From Alopecurus myosuroides (Eukaryota > Streptophyta > Magnoliopsida > Poales > Poaceae), in the NCBI GenBank assembly GCA_028641055.1, contig CM054063.1, forward strand, positions 49,911,827 through 49,975,826: a stretch of 64,000 nucleotides of DNA, written 5' to 3'. Both the position numbers and the translations under genes were made by a program. The notes below the pieces were generated by a model, which did no database searches, was not told where the DNA came from, and saw only the letters and a list, made by a program, of their open reading frames with translations. Positions 12,199-23,054 of this stretch are shown piece by piece; position 1 is the stretch's first letter; the number at the start of each line of letters is the position of its first letter.

Positions 12199-15100
12199 TG
12201 TAACATCCCAGGTTTTCAAAATTCAATTAACATCATGCATACATGAGAATCATGGCATAGTTACATGTTTTCCACATTACATCAATCCTCAAACAAAAGA
12301 TTAAACCTATCTTTACCACATAGGTATAAAAAGGGGTAAATTTTAAACCCCTATACCATCCTATGTAAAACTATTTTATTTTAAAAAGGGAACATGACCA
12401 AAAGACTCCTAACATCAGTAGCTTTTGAAAAATTATTTTTATCTATTTTTTTTGGTAAAAATTGAGGGAGTTATGTACTGTTTTGTTATTGTATTGTATA
12501 AAAAAAAACAGAGAACAAAAAAAAGAAGAAAACCTAAACCTACCGCGCACCTGGGCCCAGCCCACCTCTCTGTCCCTCTCTCACTCTCGTGTAGAGCGCA
12601 ACGCGCAGCGAATGTCAGCCCATTGGGCCAGCCCAAGACGAACACAACACGCACGCCTTCCCCCTCTCGCTGACCCGTGGGACCCACGGGTGACGCAAGC
12701 ATGGCGTCACGCCATCTTCTCCCGCATGAAGGAAACCCCGCGGTGAGCGCCCGTGATCGCCGCGGCGTTAATACGGAGACATCACCGCGATTCTGCTCCC
12801 TGGCTCTGCCCTATTTAAACCCACGCCCCTCCTCGCTTCGCCGCACCAAAAACCCTAGCCGTTCCCCCTCTAGGCTGCCCACGGTGAGCCTCTGGATCTC
12901 ACCACGGCCGTCGCCTCTGTCGCCCGTTTCCGGTGAGCACAACGCCCCTCCATCCCTCTTTTCATCCCCCTTCGCTCCCTCTCGTTAGTGCGCCCCTCTC
13001 TGACATGGTTCCGCGCCTCCAAACCCCGCAGGTCAACGCCGCCATCCATGTCTGCCACCACCGGCCGCTCCACATGACTCCGGCGAGCTATTCGGGAGGA
13101 ACTAGGACGCGAGAAGGTCCACGGCTGCGCCACCACGTTCTCCTCGACGTCCTGAGTCTCGTGGTGAGCCCCATTTCCCCTCTGCCCCTGTGTAGTCGTA
13201 GCGCCATGCACGCCGAGCCGCATGCTCTCGTTTCCGGCGAGTCTCCGGCGAGTAGCGCCGCCCGCCACGACGCGTATAGTGGCTGACCGTTGGATCTAAT
13301 CCAACGGATCAGATTAGATCACTAATCGCACTGGTAAGAATAGATCTGGGCCATTCCTCATCACTTAGATCCAACGCCCCTTGCGCGATCCGAGCGAATC
13401 GGTACGGACCAATCAGAGCGCTCCGTTTAGGATGACATGGATCAACTGTTTTCTGTTTTTAGGAAGATTTTAAAACTTGTAAATTCAATAACTTTTGTTC
13501 TGTAAACCCAAATGCAATAATTTTGTACTTTTTGAAATCAGCAGGACAAATAGAACACAATGGGTCCATAGATCTCCATTTTTGACACCTGCACAAACTT
13601 GTTATTCACAGATCTCTAAATTGCACTATTTGGTACATAACTTTAATTCTATAATTTTGTTTTGAGCAAATCCAAATGCCATGGATTTGTTAAGATGTAA
13701 TCTATCCAGAAAGTATAGAATAACAACTACAAGAACACTTTAACACCATAAGTACTGAATTTTGGGTTTATTAGAACTATATAAGAGCGCTAAAAATGGT
13801 ATAATTATTTTGGTATCTATTTTATTTTCTCCAAAAATCTTAAACATGTTAGAAAACCAGAGAACCACTTTTTATTCTTCTTGCATAACAATTGTGGTGT
13901 TAGTGCTTTTTTCATCATTGCATATCATGCATACATGTTTTTGTAACGTTTTCCTTTATTGTTTGTTTATGTGTTGTTATTTTATTTGTATAGATTGTGA
14001 GGAGGAGCAATATTACAATTGTGGTTGCTGTTCCTACTCATCATGCTGCCAAGGCAAGTGACACCCCATAACTTACCTATATTTTCAATAAGCATTAGTG
14101 GATTTTAGTAGTGTGCATGATAGGATCTTTTATAAAGTGTTATGCTATGCTATTATCCTAGTAGTGTGTAGCCACCCCATTTTGAACCTTGTCATTTAGC
14201 AACCCCAAGTTTAGTTATGCTTAGCCATGCTTGTATACTGGTGGTTTACTATGTTGTGGATGAAAAATTTAATATAACCTCAATGAACCACCTAGGTGGA
14301 ATGGTAATGCGGGGCTGTTGATAGTTGAGTGTCTCCCCGAGGGGAGTTCACTTGAAGGAATGCCACCCAGGAACAAAGTGATTATGAAGTTCCCGAGTTT
14401 TGATTGCTTACCGTGCAGACTTTAGTCATATGGGCTATGTCTTGATTAATTAAGTTGTGAGGGTTCAACCCGGGCTTGACAAGCAGATGTAGCATAATTA
14501 TAGGTGGAAGGTCTTGCCATTGGGTTGGATTCTTACTTCTGAAAGATCTCGTCTTGATTCTTTTCATTTCCTGGATGCACCCAGAGTGTATAGGATTTTT
14601 GGGATGAGTTGAGTCTGAAGGTGAAAGTGCACAAGGTCTGCAGAGTCAACAAACTAAGATCTTAGCCGTGTCCCCGGTTATGGACAACATCGAGCAGATG
14701 GACAAGGATGGACGGAAGAATCACATCACTATTTTCAACAAGTAAAAATTTGATCAAGTGAACATTATTTGTGGTGCTTGGATTTATTCCAATGTTGCCA
14801 CTCCTTTTGAAAACCAAATGATTTTACAAAAGTGTTAGGAGAAAATTGGCCTTTTGCAAATAGCCTCAAGATCCACCCAGCCAAAGTTATCATGTAGTAT
14901 TAGACTTGCCATTATATATCCACCATAGGTGTCATTTGCCAGTACATCAAATTGTACTGACCTCCTTCGGGGGCTGCATATTCCAATTTGCAGGATTTTC
15001 TGATGAAGAGTAAGGATGTTTTCTGGACTCGAGTCTACACCCAACATGTCTGCCTGTGGCGCATGCTTGAAGATGGAGACTCATTGCTACTTTATTTTTG

Positions 15101-15301
15101 TTGCTTGAACTCTGAGTTTTAGCTAGCCTATAAGGCTATGCACCTTGTAATAAGATATATTTGTCTACTCTAGATTCAGTTGTAATAATTTTAACTCTTA
15201 TGAAATGATACCTTTAAGTTTTGTACTGTGGTGCTAGCATTGATCCAGGGACTAGCACATAACACAGGTATTTCACTTTTTTTAAAAAGTGGGATGCTAC
15301 A
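12199..15301 (+). repeat. 3' LTR of the Tekay-like element (3,103 bp)
   Basis: It begins TGTAACATCCCAGG and ends GATGCTACA (TG...CA). Its last ~1.9 kb duplicates 1-1947. The U3 part has a GC-rich island at about 12540-13290 holding the promoter. Small open frames inside (12425-13286, 13762-14061, 14835-15047) do not resemble proteins I know. The 99-codon frame at 13762-14061 is the twin of 402-701. Confidence 0.92.
12811..12820 (+). promoter_or_regulatory. TATA box of the Tekay-like LTR
   Basis: CTATTTAAAC is followed about 30 bp later by a C/T-rich start region containing AAACCCTAG, a telo-box-like motif common just downstream of plant promoters. Position within the LTR (about 610 bp from its start) suits a U3/R boundary. 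Inferred from sequence only. Confidence 0.55.
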
Positions 15302-15374
15302 CACACCATCCATAGCAGCAAAAATTTCTGGTGCCGTTGCCGGGGAGTTAATCATCATAAAGAAGCAACCACTC
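15302..15374 (+). other. Short remnant with an Athila-type primer-binding site
   Basis: CCATCCATAG at 15306-15315 also follows the Athila-type LTR at 23030-23039. TGGTGCCGTTGCCGGGGAG at 15329-15347 matches the primer site of that element (23363-23381). So this looks like the first bases of the internal region of an Athila/Sabrina-type element, now joined directly to copia RNase H sequence. The LTR that belonged to it would be to the left, beyond or replaced by the Tekay-like element. Confidence 0.5.
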
Positions 15375-15770
15375 CCTCATTAACTCTACCGGCAATAACT
15401 TGCCAATTTCTTGGTAGGTCCTTGGTGAGTTGGTCTTCCAAGAAGGAAAATTGTATATCTCTCTCCATCGGCAAAGCCGAGTATGTGGCGTCGGCTAGTG
15501 CTTGCACCCAATTGCTATGGATGAGGCAAACCCTCAAAGAGTATGATGTTCACTTGGAGAAGTTTCCTCTGATGTGTGACAATGAAAGTGCCATCAAGAT
15601 CACCTACAACCCCGTGCAACACACAAGAACGAAACATATTGAGATTCGTCATCATTTCATCCGAGATCATGTGGAAAGAGGTGATATTGAGCTAGCATAT
15701 GTACCACCAAGGATAATCTCGCGGACATCTTCACGAAGCCTCTTGATGATGCAAGATTCATGTTCTTGAG
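15375..15770 (+). pseudogene. Ty1/copia RNase H fragment (SIRE/Maximus-like)
   Basis: After one frameshift the frame reads TCQFLGRSLVSW, then SWSSKKEN, AEYVASASACTQLLWM, CDNESAIKI and HTRTKHIEIRHHFIRDHV. These are the conserved blocks of the RNase H domain that ends copia pol. The family's S-x-x-E-A-E-Y reads GKAEY, so one active-site neighbour has changed. The last part (IFTKPL in the family) is frameshifted at about 15712. The domains upstream (gag, protease, integrase, RT) are missing. Lineage is inferred from the env-like ORF and the GGGGGAGAT polypurine tract downstream. Confidence 0.82.
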
Positions 15771-16066
15771 GAATGAGCTAAATATCATTGATTCTAGGAG
15801 TTTGACTGGAAGATATTGCACACACCCCTATAGTTGATTCGTGTTTGGGTTTAGGAGTAGGCATGGACATAGGGGGAGTGTTATCCTAACACATTGGGTT
15901 CTCCCTCCCCCCATTATGCCCAAAGCAAAAATTCATTGTTATCTTTTTTTTATAATGTTGAATTGTGAGCTTCAATGTTGAGTATTGGCCATGCACCCAA
16001 GATATATCTTTGCGATGTCATACCATGATCTCTTACATGGTGTCTGATGCTCGTGATACACATGTT
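15771..16066 (+). other. Copia spacer between pol and the extra ORF
   Basis: Noncoding. It contains ATAGGGGGAGTGTTATCC (15867-15884), resembling a second (central) polypurine tract, and ends at the inverted LTR. The small frame starting at 15965 runs into that LTR and is not a gene. Confidence 0.5.
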
Positions 16067-17628
16067 TGTTGGGAGACCCCAAGAGGAGGGTGTGATGAGC
16101 ACATCAGTAGGTATTTCCCCTTAGTTAGGAACCAAGGTTATCAATCCAGTAGGAGCAAGAGGACCGAAGGTTGATGCCACTAATGGTGGTGCTGGCACTT
16201 CACCGGTGTCAAAAACAACGTGGAACCTGCACACAACACAACCAAAATACTTTGCCCCAACGGTACAGTGAGGTTGTCAATCTCACCGGTCTTGCTGAAA
16301 ACGAAGATTAGATGTATAGTGTGGAAAACAGTGTATGCTTGCAGTAAGTAAAGAAAGCAGGAAATAGTTGTGGTTTTGTTTTAACAGTGTGGAAAAATGT
16401 ACTGGGGTTCATAGTTTCACTAGTGGTGTCTCTCCATAAAAGATAGCATGCAGGGTGAACAAATTACAGCTAGGCAATTGTCAAAAAGAGGTTGCACCGT
16501 AGTGCACAATATGACATGAAGATTACTATGGAAATTAGTGCAGGCATTAGAACAAGATACGTAGACCGACATCCATCTGCATCTATGACTAATAATCCAC
16601 CCTCAGGTTATCATCCGAACCCCCTTAGGTATTAAGTTGCAAGCAACAGATAATTGCATTAAACAAAGTGTGTAATGTAAGCAATGATTATGCACGCGGG
16701 CACTATCACCTCTGTTTTCTCCCTAATGGCAACAACACATCCTCCCCCTTCACGTTTATGTCACTCGAGCAAGGCGAAAAGGAGGCATGAACCCACTATC
16801 GAGCATAAATACTCCCTCTTGGAGTAACTAGCAACTACTTGGCCAGAGTAACCACTAGCAACGGAAAGCATGCAAGATCACAAATATCATTTGCAAATAA
16901 AGACTATAATCAACTTGGCATAAGTTCAATATTCATCGGATCCCAGCAAACACAACACAGAGAATTACATAAGATCAATCTCAATCATGATAGGCAGCTC
17001 ACGAGATCTAAACATGGAAGCATATGAGGAGAAGACAACCATCTAGTTACAGCTACAAACCCGTAGTCCAAGGATGAACTACTCACGCATCACTCCGGAG
17101 GCAGGCATGGTGATGTAGAAGCCTCCGATGATGATCTCCTTTCCGACAGGGTGCCGGAAACAGATTCAGAACCCCCCTGATCTAGGGTTGACGGTGATGG
17201 AGGTTGTGGAACTTTTCGGGGATTTTTGTTCATGTGTTTAGGGTTTTCCATCCGGGGGGCTTAAATAGCCGAAAAGGCAAAGGCGGTGGAGGCCAGGGGG
17301 GCCCACACCCATAGCTGGCGCGGCCAAGGGGGGGCACCCTATGGTGTGGCCCCCAGTTGCCCGTCTTCGACTCCTCTTCGGTGTTCTGGATGCTTCCGGG
17401 GAAAATAGGAACTTCGGGCTTTGTGGTGTCCAATTCCGAGAATGTTTGCAGACCAACTTTTCTGAAACCAAAAACAGCAGAAAATAGGGAGCTAGCACTT
17501 GGCATCTTGTTAACAGGTTAGTCCCAGAAAACGTATAAAACTGCTATAAATAAGGGAGAAAACAAGTAGCTATTGGCAAAATATGATCATGGAGCATTAG
17601 AAATTATAGATACGTTGGAGACGTATCA
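16067..17628 (-). mobile_element. Inverted Athila/Sabrina-type LTR, probably solo
   Basis: The reverse complement begins TGATACGTCTCCAACGTATC at 17628 and ends TCTCCCAACA at 16067, matching the LTRs at 21510 and 51262. No primer site or coding sequence adjoins it and copia-type sequence lies on both sides, so it is most likely a solo LTR inserted in the copia element. I do not find a matching 5-bp duplication (ATGTT on the left, GTGGC on the right), so an end may be mutated or the copy arose by recombination. It retains a ~50-bp segment at about 17025-17080 missing from the 21510 copy. Confidence 0.82.
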
Positions 17629-18644
17629 GTGGCTTAGGCCACCAACCTCTTCTTTTTGAAGAGTTGGATCTTAGTTGGGGTATATTTGATATTTCACTCC
17701 ATTTCTCTTGTTTTTCCCTAGCTAAGTGTTTTTGTATAAAAATCTCACTCACTTGGTCTTTGTTGTTTGTTTCTTTCAAATGAGGGGGATAAGTACTACT
17801 TCTAGTTTGTTGTTTCTATCCTAAGCCTATCTACCCAAAAACCAAACTATATCTAGCACATTTGTAACTCCATTGAAACTAGGAAGTTTCGAATCAGAAG
17901 GCAACCGGAAAACCCGGTTCAATTTTGAAACAGAATATCCGGGTGGTACCGGAATATCCGTCTCATACTTGAACCGGAGTATCCGGTCTGGCGAATCTCC
18001 TCATACCTAGAGGGCCACGGGGTGGAGAGACAGTTCCTGCCTTTCTCCCCAAGTCCCCTTCTCCACCAAAGCGCCGCCTGTCCGATTCTTGGCCTCCTGG
18101 GCCACTTCCTCTACGGGATCTGCGAGTTATTGCCCGGATCTCGTTCCCCATCTCATTGGGATCATTTCCATCCAAGCATCTTCATCCATGGATGTCGGTA
18201 AAGTTCAATATCTTTGAATCTTGGTGCCATAACCCTACCTCTCTATGGATTCGTGATTTTCTTGCAAATGCTTGGTAGTGAATGTTCCCTAGGGTATCAT
18301 ATGCATGCTAGAGACAATAGGTTAGATTCCCATGTCACCGATCTAGTGAATCTAGGCTAGGATCAATCCAGTGCTGGAATCGTGCACCTGGAATATCCGG
18401 TTCAGTTTTGAACCGGAATATCCGGTTGAGTTCTGTCAGGCACTCGGAATATCCGGTACAGTATTGAACCGGAATATCCGGTTGATTTCTATCCTGAATT
18501 CCACCAGTAATGTTTTGCTCCTAACTAGAATTGATTCTCGATCGTTGGATGGACTCTTCACTATTGTTTTGTCGTATGATTCCTTCATTTGATGACATGT
18601 GTGCACTTACCCCCATTTCTCCCTTCTATGTCGTTCCTTCACAG
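17629..18644 (+). other. Copia spacer or leader of the extra ORF
   Basis: Noncoding. It holds a cluster of GGAATATCC motifs (annotated separately), a C/T-rich stretch at about 18000-18110, and ends in a good 3' splice site (a pyrimidine-rich tract ending TTCACAG at 18644) directly before the extra ORF. This suggests the ORF is expressed from a spliced RNA. Confidence 0.5.
17905..18495. repeat. Dispersed near-palindromic CCGGAATATCCGG motifs, cluster 1
   Basis: About eight units of the form (A)CCGGAATATCCGG(T), often preceded by TTGAA, lie in two groups (17905-17985 and 18388-18485). Each is almost self-complementary. The same motif recurs in both orientations in the copia LTR at 20800-21180, so it is a property of this element family. 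Confidence 0.8.
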
Positions 18645-20282
18645 GTAGCTCTCGCGCTGACAAGTTGGGCCCTCGCAAGCGTCCTTCGTACAAGGACACG
18701 AGTGATGAGGACCCCAGTGACCCTAATCCTCCAAGGAAAGCCGTTGCCAAGGGGAAGGCCAAGTATATTGCCACTAAGTCTTCCTCAAAGAAGAAAAAGG
18801 GGAGGGATATCAAGAAGAACTACAAGTATGACGTGACCACTCAGGAGTTTGCACATATCCATCAGGGAGATTGGTACAACACTCCCAGAGATTTGGAGTG
18901 TGAGGATGCTCGGTTCTGGTGCAGGGAGCAGTCCTACATCTTTGCGAACATTTATTCTGAATACAAGTTCCCTATTTGTCAGATGCATCCTACAAGTTCC
19001 AGTTGATGAAGGATAAGGAAGAATTTGCTGATGCTGGTAGTATCATTGACAGGTTTGGTCTTGTGGAGCTCTTGGAGACTCGTTGCCCCTACAACACCGA
19101 TCTAGTTGTTCAGTTCATGTCCACTCTGGTGTTTGACTCTGGTGTTCTATGCTGTTTGAAGTGGATGACCCAGTCCACTCCTTGTGAGGCTCCATTTCAC
19201 AGGCTGGGTCGTTTGCTTGGTTACAAACACAACTCTCATCCTCCACTTGGTCACCGTATGCATGATGTGGAGAGACCTCAGAGGGAGAGGACTATGGCAG
19301 AGATGTATGCTCCAGGATACACTGTTGGGAAGTTGGAAGGGCTTCTTCCATTCTATGATCAGCTTCGTGCGCCTATTTCGGTCCTTCTTGGTTCCTAGTG
19401 GAGGTAACAATGATGCTCTCACCATTCCACTTTGCAATCTTCTTATTTTGGCAAAGCAGTGTATGGAGGATGAGGACCCTACTGCTTCCTATACTTTGGA
19501 TACCATATGGACCGTATATTATGATCTTGATCAAGGATACCATGAAGAGGGATTTCCATGAACTGCCTTTGGAAGAACATGCCTTCAAGAAGCTGTATGT
19601 CAAGAGGAAGAAGGTTGTACGTGCTCCTATTCCTCCTCATGAGGGTGGTTCCTCTATGGGAGGTGTGGCCCCTTCTAGTGCTCGCATGACTGACCCCACC
19701 ACCACTTTGCGCAATGTCAAGAAGTTTTCTTGGTTTCAGCGCAATGTGTTGTGCATGAAGGTGGATATCCACAAGGAGGAGTACCAGACCTACCGCAAGG
19801 ACACTGCTATGTCCAGCTCTCAGCGTCAGATTCTTCACCACGTGAATGGTGCTACTGGTGATCTTCCGGCTGCTCTTGTTCCCGAGTCCTATTCTCAGTG
19901 GTCATCCAAAGACCGTACCCCTTGGGAGCGGATTGAGGAGGCTCTTTGTGCCACAGTTTCTTCTTCCAGTACTCATGTTGGAGATGATTTCGATGAGGAA
20001 GATGAGGATGCAGACGAGGATCTGGAGAGGGCTGCTGAGGGTGCTTCTGATGCGTCAGCTGGAGAGTCGTCTGAGCACTCGGATGCTTTGATTGTTGTTG
20101 GGACTCTAGCACCACTACCTATCTCCTTTTTGGTGTCTCGATGCCAAAGGGGGAGAAGTAGTATTAGGCCTACCGGGATTTGCATGGATTTCGGGCGCAA
20201 GCATATGCTTTTACCATTTCTTGAGGGCTTGTGTCCAATTAGTCTTATTCGTGAACTATTTGCTACTTATTGTCTCATTTAA
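18645..20282 (+). pseudogene. Extra 3' ORF of SIRE/Maximus-like copia (env-like position)
   Basis: Starting right after a splice acceptor (…TTCACAG), the frame begins SSRADKLGPRKRPSY. It has a Lys-rich basic segment at about 18735-18815, then a globular part with ARFWCREQSYIFANIYSEYKF, and CPYNTDLVVQFMSTL at about 19084. It ends in a Glu/Asp-rich tail (about 19980-20075) and PISFLVSRCQRG. At least three frame changes (near 18975, 19398 and 19545) break it. It lies between copia pol and the polypurine tract, the position of the env-like gene in SIRE elements. I see no convincing signal peptide or membrane segment, so an envelope role is unproven. It could equally be a capsid-like or nucleic-acid-binding protein. 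Confidence 0.6.
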
Positions 20283-20623
20283 AACTCTGTGCTATTATGT
20301 GTTGTGAGACTATGTTGACTATGGTTATTTGGTTATCTATGGTTATCTATGATTATGTTGAGGATATTATGTATTATTGTGCTTCGGTATATTTGGCATT
20401 ATCTCTACGCACAAGGTATCTATTTCAACTTCCTGAACATATTGGTTATAGTTTTGTTGGCATGTTTGTTTTACTTATTGGAAATAACTCTCTGTATGGA
20501 TTTGCACATTTTGCATTTGAGGCAAACAAAAGATATGCATATGTGTAGGGAGAGAAATTTCCATGTTAATTCAAACATGTACTCGTCAAGGTTTTATTGC
20601 AAATCTTAGTATTGTCATCTAAC
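20283..20623 (+). other. 3' noncoding region of the copia element
   Basis: AT-rich, T-rich sequence between the extra ORF and the polypurine tract. The small frames here (20270-20609) are low-complexity and not conserved with anything I recognise. Confidence 0.5.
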
Positions 20624-20639
20624 ACCAAAAGGGGGAGAT
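20624..20639 (+). other. Polypurine tract of the copia element
   Basis: ACACCAAAAGGGGGAGAT directly precedes TGAAAGTGCAT. An A/G-rich tract ending GGGGGAGAT next to a TG is the usual plus-strand primer of SIRE-type copia elements and fixes the 3' LTR start at 20640. Confidence 0.75.
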
Positions 20640-21509
20640 TGAAAGTGCATTTCGTTTTCCCGATGTTTTGTGTGTTAGTTAAAAATACTAAGTACATTAT
20701 TCATCGAGGTGTTTAGTGTGCAGGTGTTATATTTAACATACGCAATGATCACCAAAAAGATCGGTGAAGATTGGCCATTGAAATTTTGGACAGTGAGGAG
20801 CCGGATTATTCTGGGAAACCGGGTATTCCGGTTAGGATGGTTTCTGTCCAGTTCTGTACAGAGATGAGCCGGAATATTTGAACCGTATTATTCATGAAGT
20901 ACCGGATATTCCGATTGAGAAATTTTTGCTCAAATTAAATCGACTAAGGACTGAAGCCTCAACTCACAGAACCCAACCGGATTATTTGAACCGGATTATT
21001 CCATGTCAACCGGAATATCCGGTTCAGGTTCCTGCACGGGATAGAAGGCGACCGGATTATTCATACTGGATTATTCAGCCCCGGTCCAATTATCCGGTTG
21101 AAGTCAACGAGTTTGATTCAGATATGAAGTAATAAGCCAACCGGATATTCCGGTCCAAACTTGGACCGGATATTCCAGTACCCTGTTTCCTGCTCAAACG
21201 GCTAGATTTGAGGAGGGGGTATAAATACCCCTCTTTTTCCTCCTTGAGCTCTAGTTCGCCCCAAGCATTGAATAACATTTATTGAGCTCACCAAATCTTC
21301 AATTACTCCCAATCCCTCCGACCAAACTTGTTGATCTTTGGAGGATTGAAGGAGAAGGGCCCGATCTACATCTTCACAGAGCCGTTCTTCATTTTCCCCT
21401 CATATTATTGAGGGATTCGAGTCTAGGGTTTCCATTTGTGGAGACCTTAGACCTCTTGCTAGTCTTGGTGATTCTTGGTGTTGGGAGCCCCCAATTTGGT
21501 TGTGGGTAT
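20640..21509 (+). repeat. 3' LTR of the copia element, interrupted
   Basis: It begins TGAAAGTGCATTTCG and runs to the insertion point of the Athila-type LTR at 21510. Between 20800 and 21180 it carries about ten GGATTATT/GGAATATCC motifs. A TATA-like GGTATAAATACCCC at about 21218-21231 is followed by TTGAGCTC, a plausible promoter. The remainder of the LTR would lie beyond the far end of the Athila-type element and is not in the window. Confidence 0.75.
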
Positions 21510-23029
21510 TGATACGTCTCCAACGTATCTATAATTTCTGATGCTCCATGATAATATTATGCCAATTGCTACATGTTTTCTCCCTTCTTTATGTCATTTT
21601 TACACGTCTTTCGGGACTAACCTATTAACAAGATGCCAAGTGCCCGTTCCCTATTTTCTGCTGTTTTTTATTTCAGAAAAGTTGTTCTGGAAATATTCTC
21701 GGAATTGGACCCCAAAAATCCTGAAGTTCCTATTTTCCCCGGAAGCGTCCAGAAGACCGAAGAGGAGTCGAAGACGGGCCACAGGGGGCCCACACCATGG
21801 GGGTAGCGCTCCCTCTCTGGCCGCGCAAGGGGTGGTGTGGGGCCCCCAGGGCTCCACCGCCTTTGCCCTCTCGCCTATTTATTCCCCCCGGATGGAAAAC
21901 CCTAGACACCTGATCAAAAATCCCCGAAAAGTTCCACAGCCACCGTCATCATCAACCCTAGATCAGGGGATTCTAAAGATGTCTCCTGGCACCCTGCCGG
22001 AGAGGAGATCATCACCGGAGGCCTCTTCATCACCATGCCTGCCTCCGGAGTGATGCGTAAGTAGTTCATCCTCATATGCCTCCATGTTTAGATCTCGTGA
22101 GCTACCTAACATGATCAAGATTGTTCTTATGTAATCCTTTGTGCTGTGTTTGCTGGAATCCGATGAATATTGAACTTATGCTAACTTGATTATAGTCTTT
22201 ACATATGTTATTTGTGATCTTGCGTGCTTTCCGTTGCTAGTGGTGCTCTGACCAAGTAGTTGCTAGTGACTCCAAGAGGGAGTATTTATGCTCTATAGTG
22301 GGTTCATGCCTCCTTTTCGCATGTGGTCGAGTGACAAAAACGTGACGAGGGAGGAAGTGTTGTTGCCACTAGGGAGAAAACAACGGTGTGAGTGCCCGCG
22401 TGTACAATCATTGCTTACGTTACACACATTGCTTAATGCGATTATCTGTTGCTTGCAACTTAATACCTCAGGGGGGTCGGATGATAACCTAAGGGTGGAT
22501 TATTACTCATAGATGCAGTTGGATTACGGTCTATGTATATTGTTGTAATGCCCGCACTAAAATATCATAGTAGTCTTCATGTCATGAATGTGCACTACGG
22601 TGCAATCTTTATTTGTCAATTTCCTAGCTGTAGTTTGTTCACCCAGCATGCTATCTTTTATGGAGAGACACCACTAGTGAACCTATGAACCCTGGTCCAT
22701 TTTCCTACACTGTTAAACAAACCACTACAATTTCCTGCTTTCTTTATTTACTGCAAGCATACATTATTTTCTACACTATACGTCTAATCTTTGTTTTCAG
22801 CAAGACTGGTGAGATTGACAACCTCACTGTACCGTTGGGACAAAGTATTTTGGTTGTGTTGTGTGCAGGTTCCGCGTTGTTGCTAACACTGGTGAGCCGT
22901 CACCACCGTCAGTGGCATCAACCTTCCGAAGATCCTCTTTCTCCAACTGGATTGATAACCTTGGTTCTTAAGTGAGGGAAATTCTTACCGCTGCACTCAT
23001 CACACCCTCCTCTTGGGGTTCCCAACGCA
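21510..23029 (+). repeat. Left LTR of the Athila-type element
   Basis: It runs from TGATACGTCTCC to TTCCCAACGCA. Homologous to the inverted copy 16067-17628 and to 51262-52370. About 50 bp present in both other copies are missing after 22066, between two TCC triplets, which suggests an end-joining deletion. The 170-codon frame at 21541-22053 is LTR sequence, not a gene. Confidence 0.87.
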
Positions 23030-23054
23030 CCATCCATAGTTTCTATAGCAAGAA

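Larger units (their letters stand above)
1..15301 (+). mobile_element. Tekay/Del-like Ty3/gypsy chromovirus (left end outside window)
   Basis: Two direct copies of one sequence (1-1947 and the 3' part of 12199-15301) flank a tRNA-Met primer site, gag with a CCHC knuckle, protease, RT, RNase H, integrase and a C-terminal chromodomain in that order, which is the chromovirus arrangement. The right LTR starts TGTAACATCC and ends GATGCTACA. About 1.2 kb of the left LTR lies before the window. Over the last ~468 bp the two LTRs differ at about 16 sites by hand count (~3.4%), so the insertion is not recent (about 1.3 My if one assumes 1.3e-8 substitutions per site per year). All pol genes carry stops or frameshifts, so the copy is dead. 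The right flank begins CACAC; the left target duplication cannot be checked. Confidence 0.9.

Noticed and set aside
12870..13286. Overlapping frames of about 100-130 codons on both strands
   Set aside because: High-GC promoter and leader part of an LTR. Frames on both strands reflect composition.
17905..18495. Possible CRISPR-like array of CCGGAATATCCGG
   Set aside because: Motifs are short, irregularly spaced, in both orientations, and in a plant retroelement.
21541..22053. 170-codon frame, also partly at 51293-51643
   Set aside because: Lies within LTR copies of the Athila-type element and is not preserved between them beyond DNA identity.
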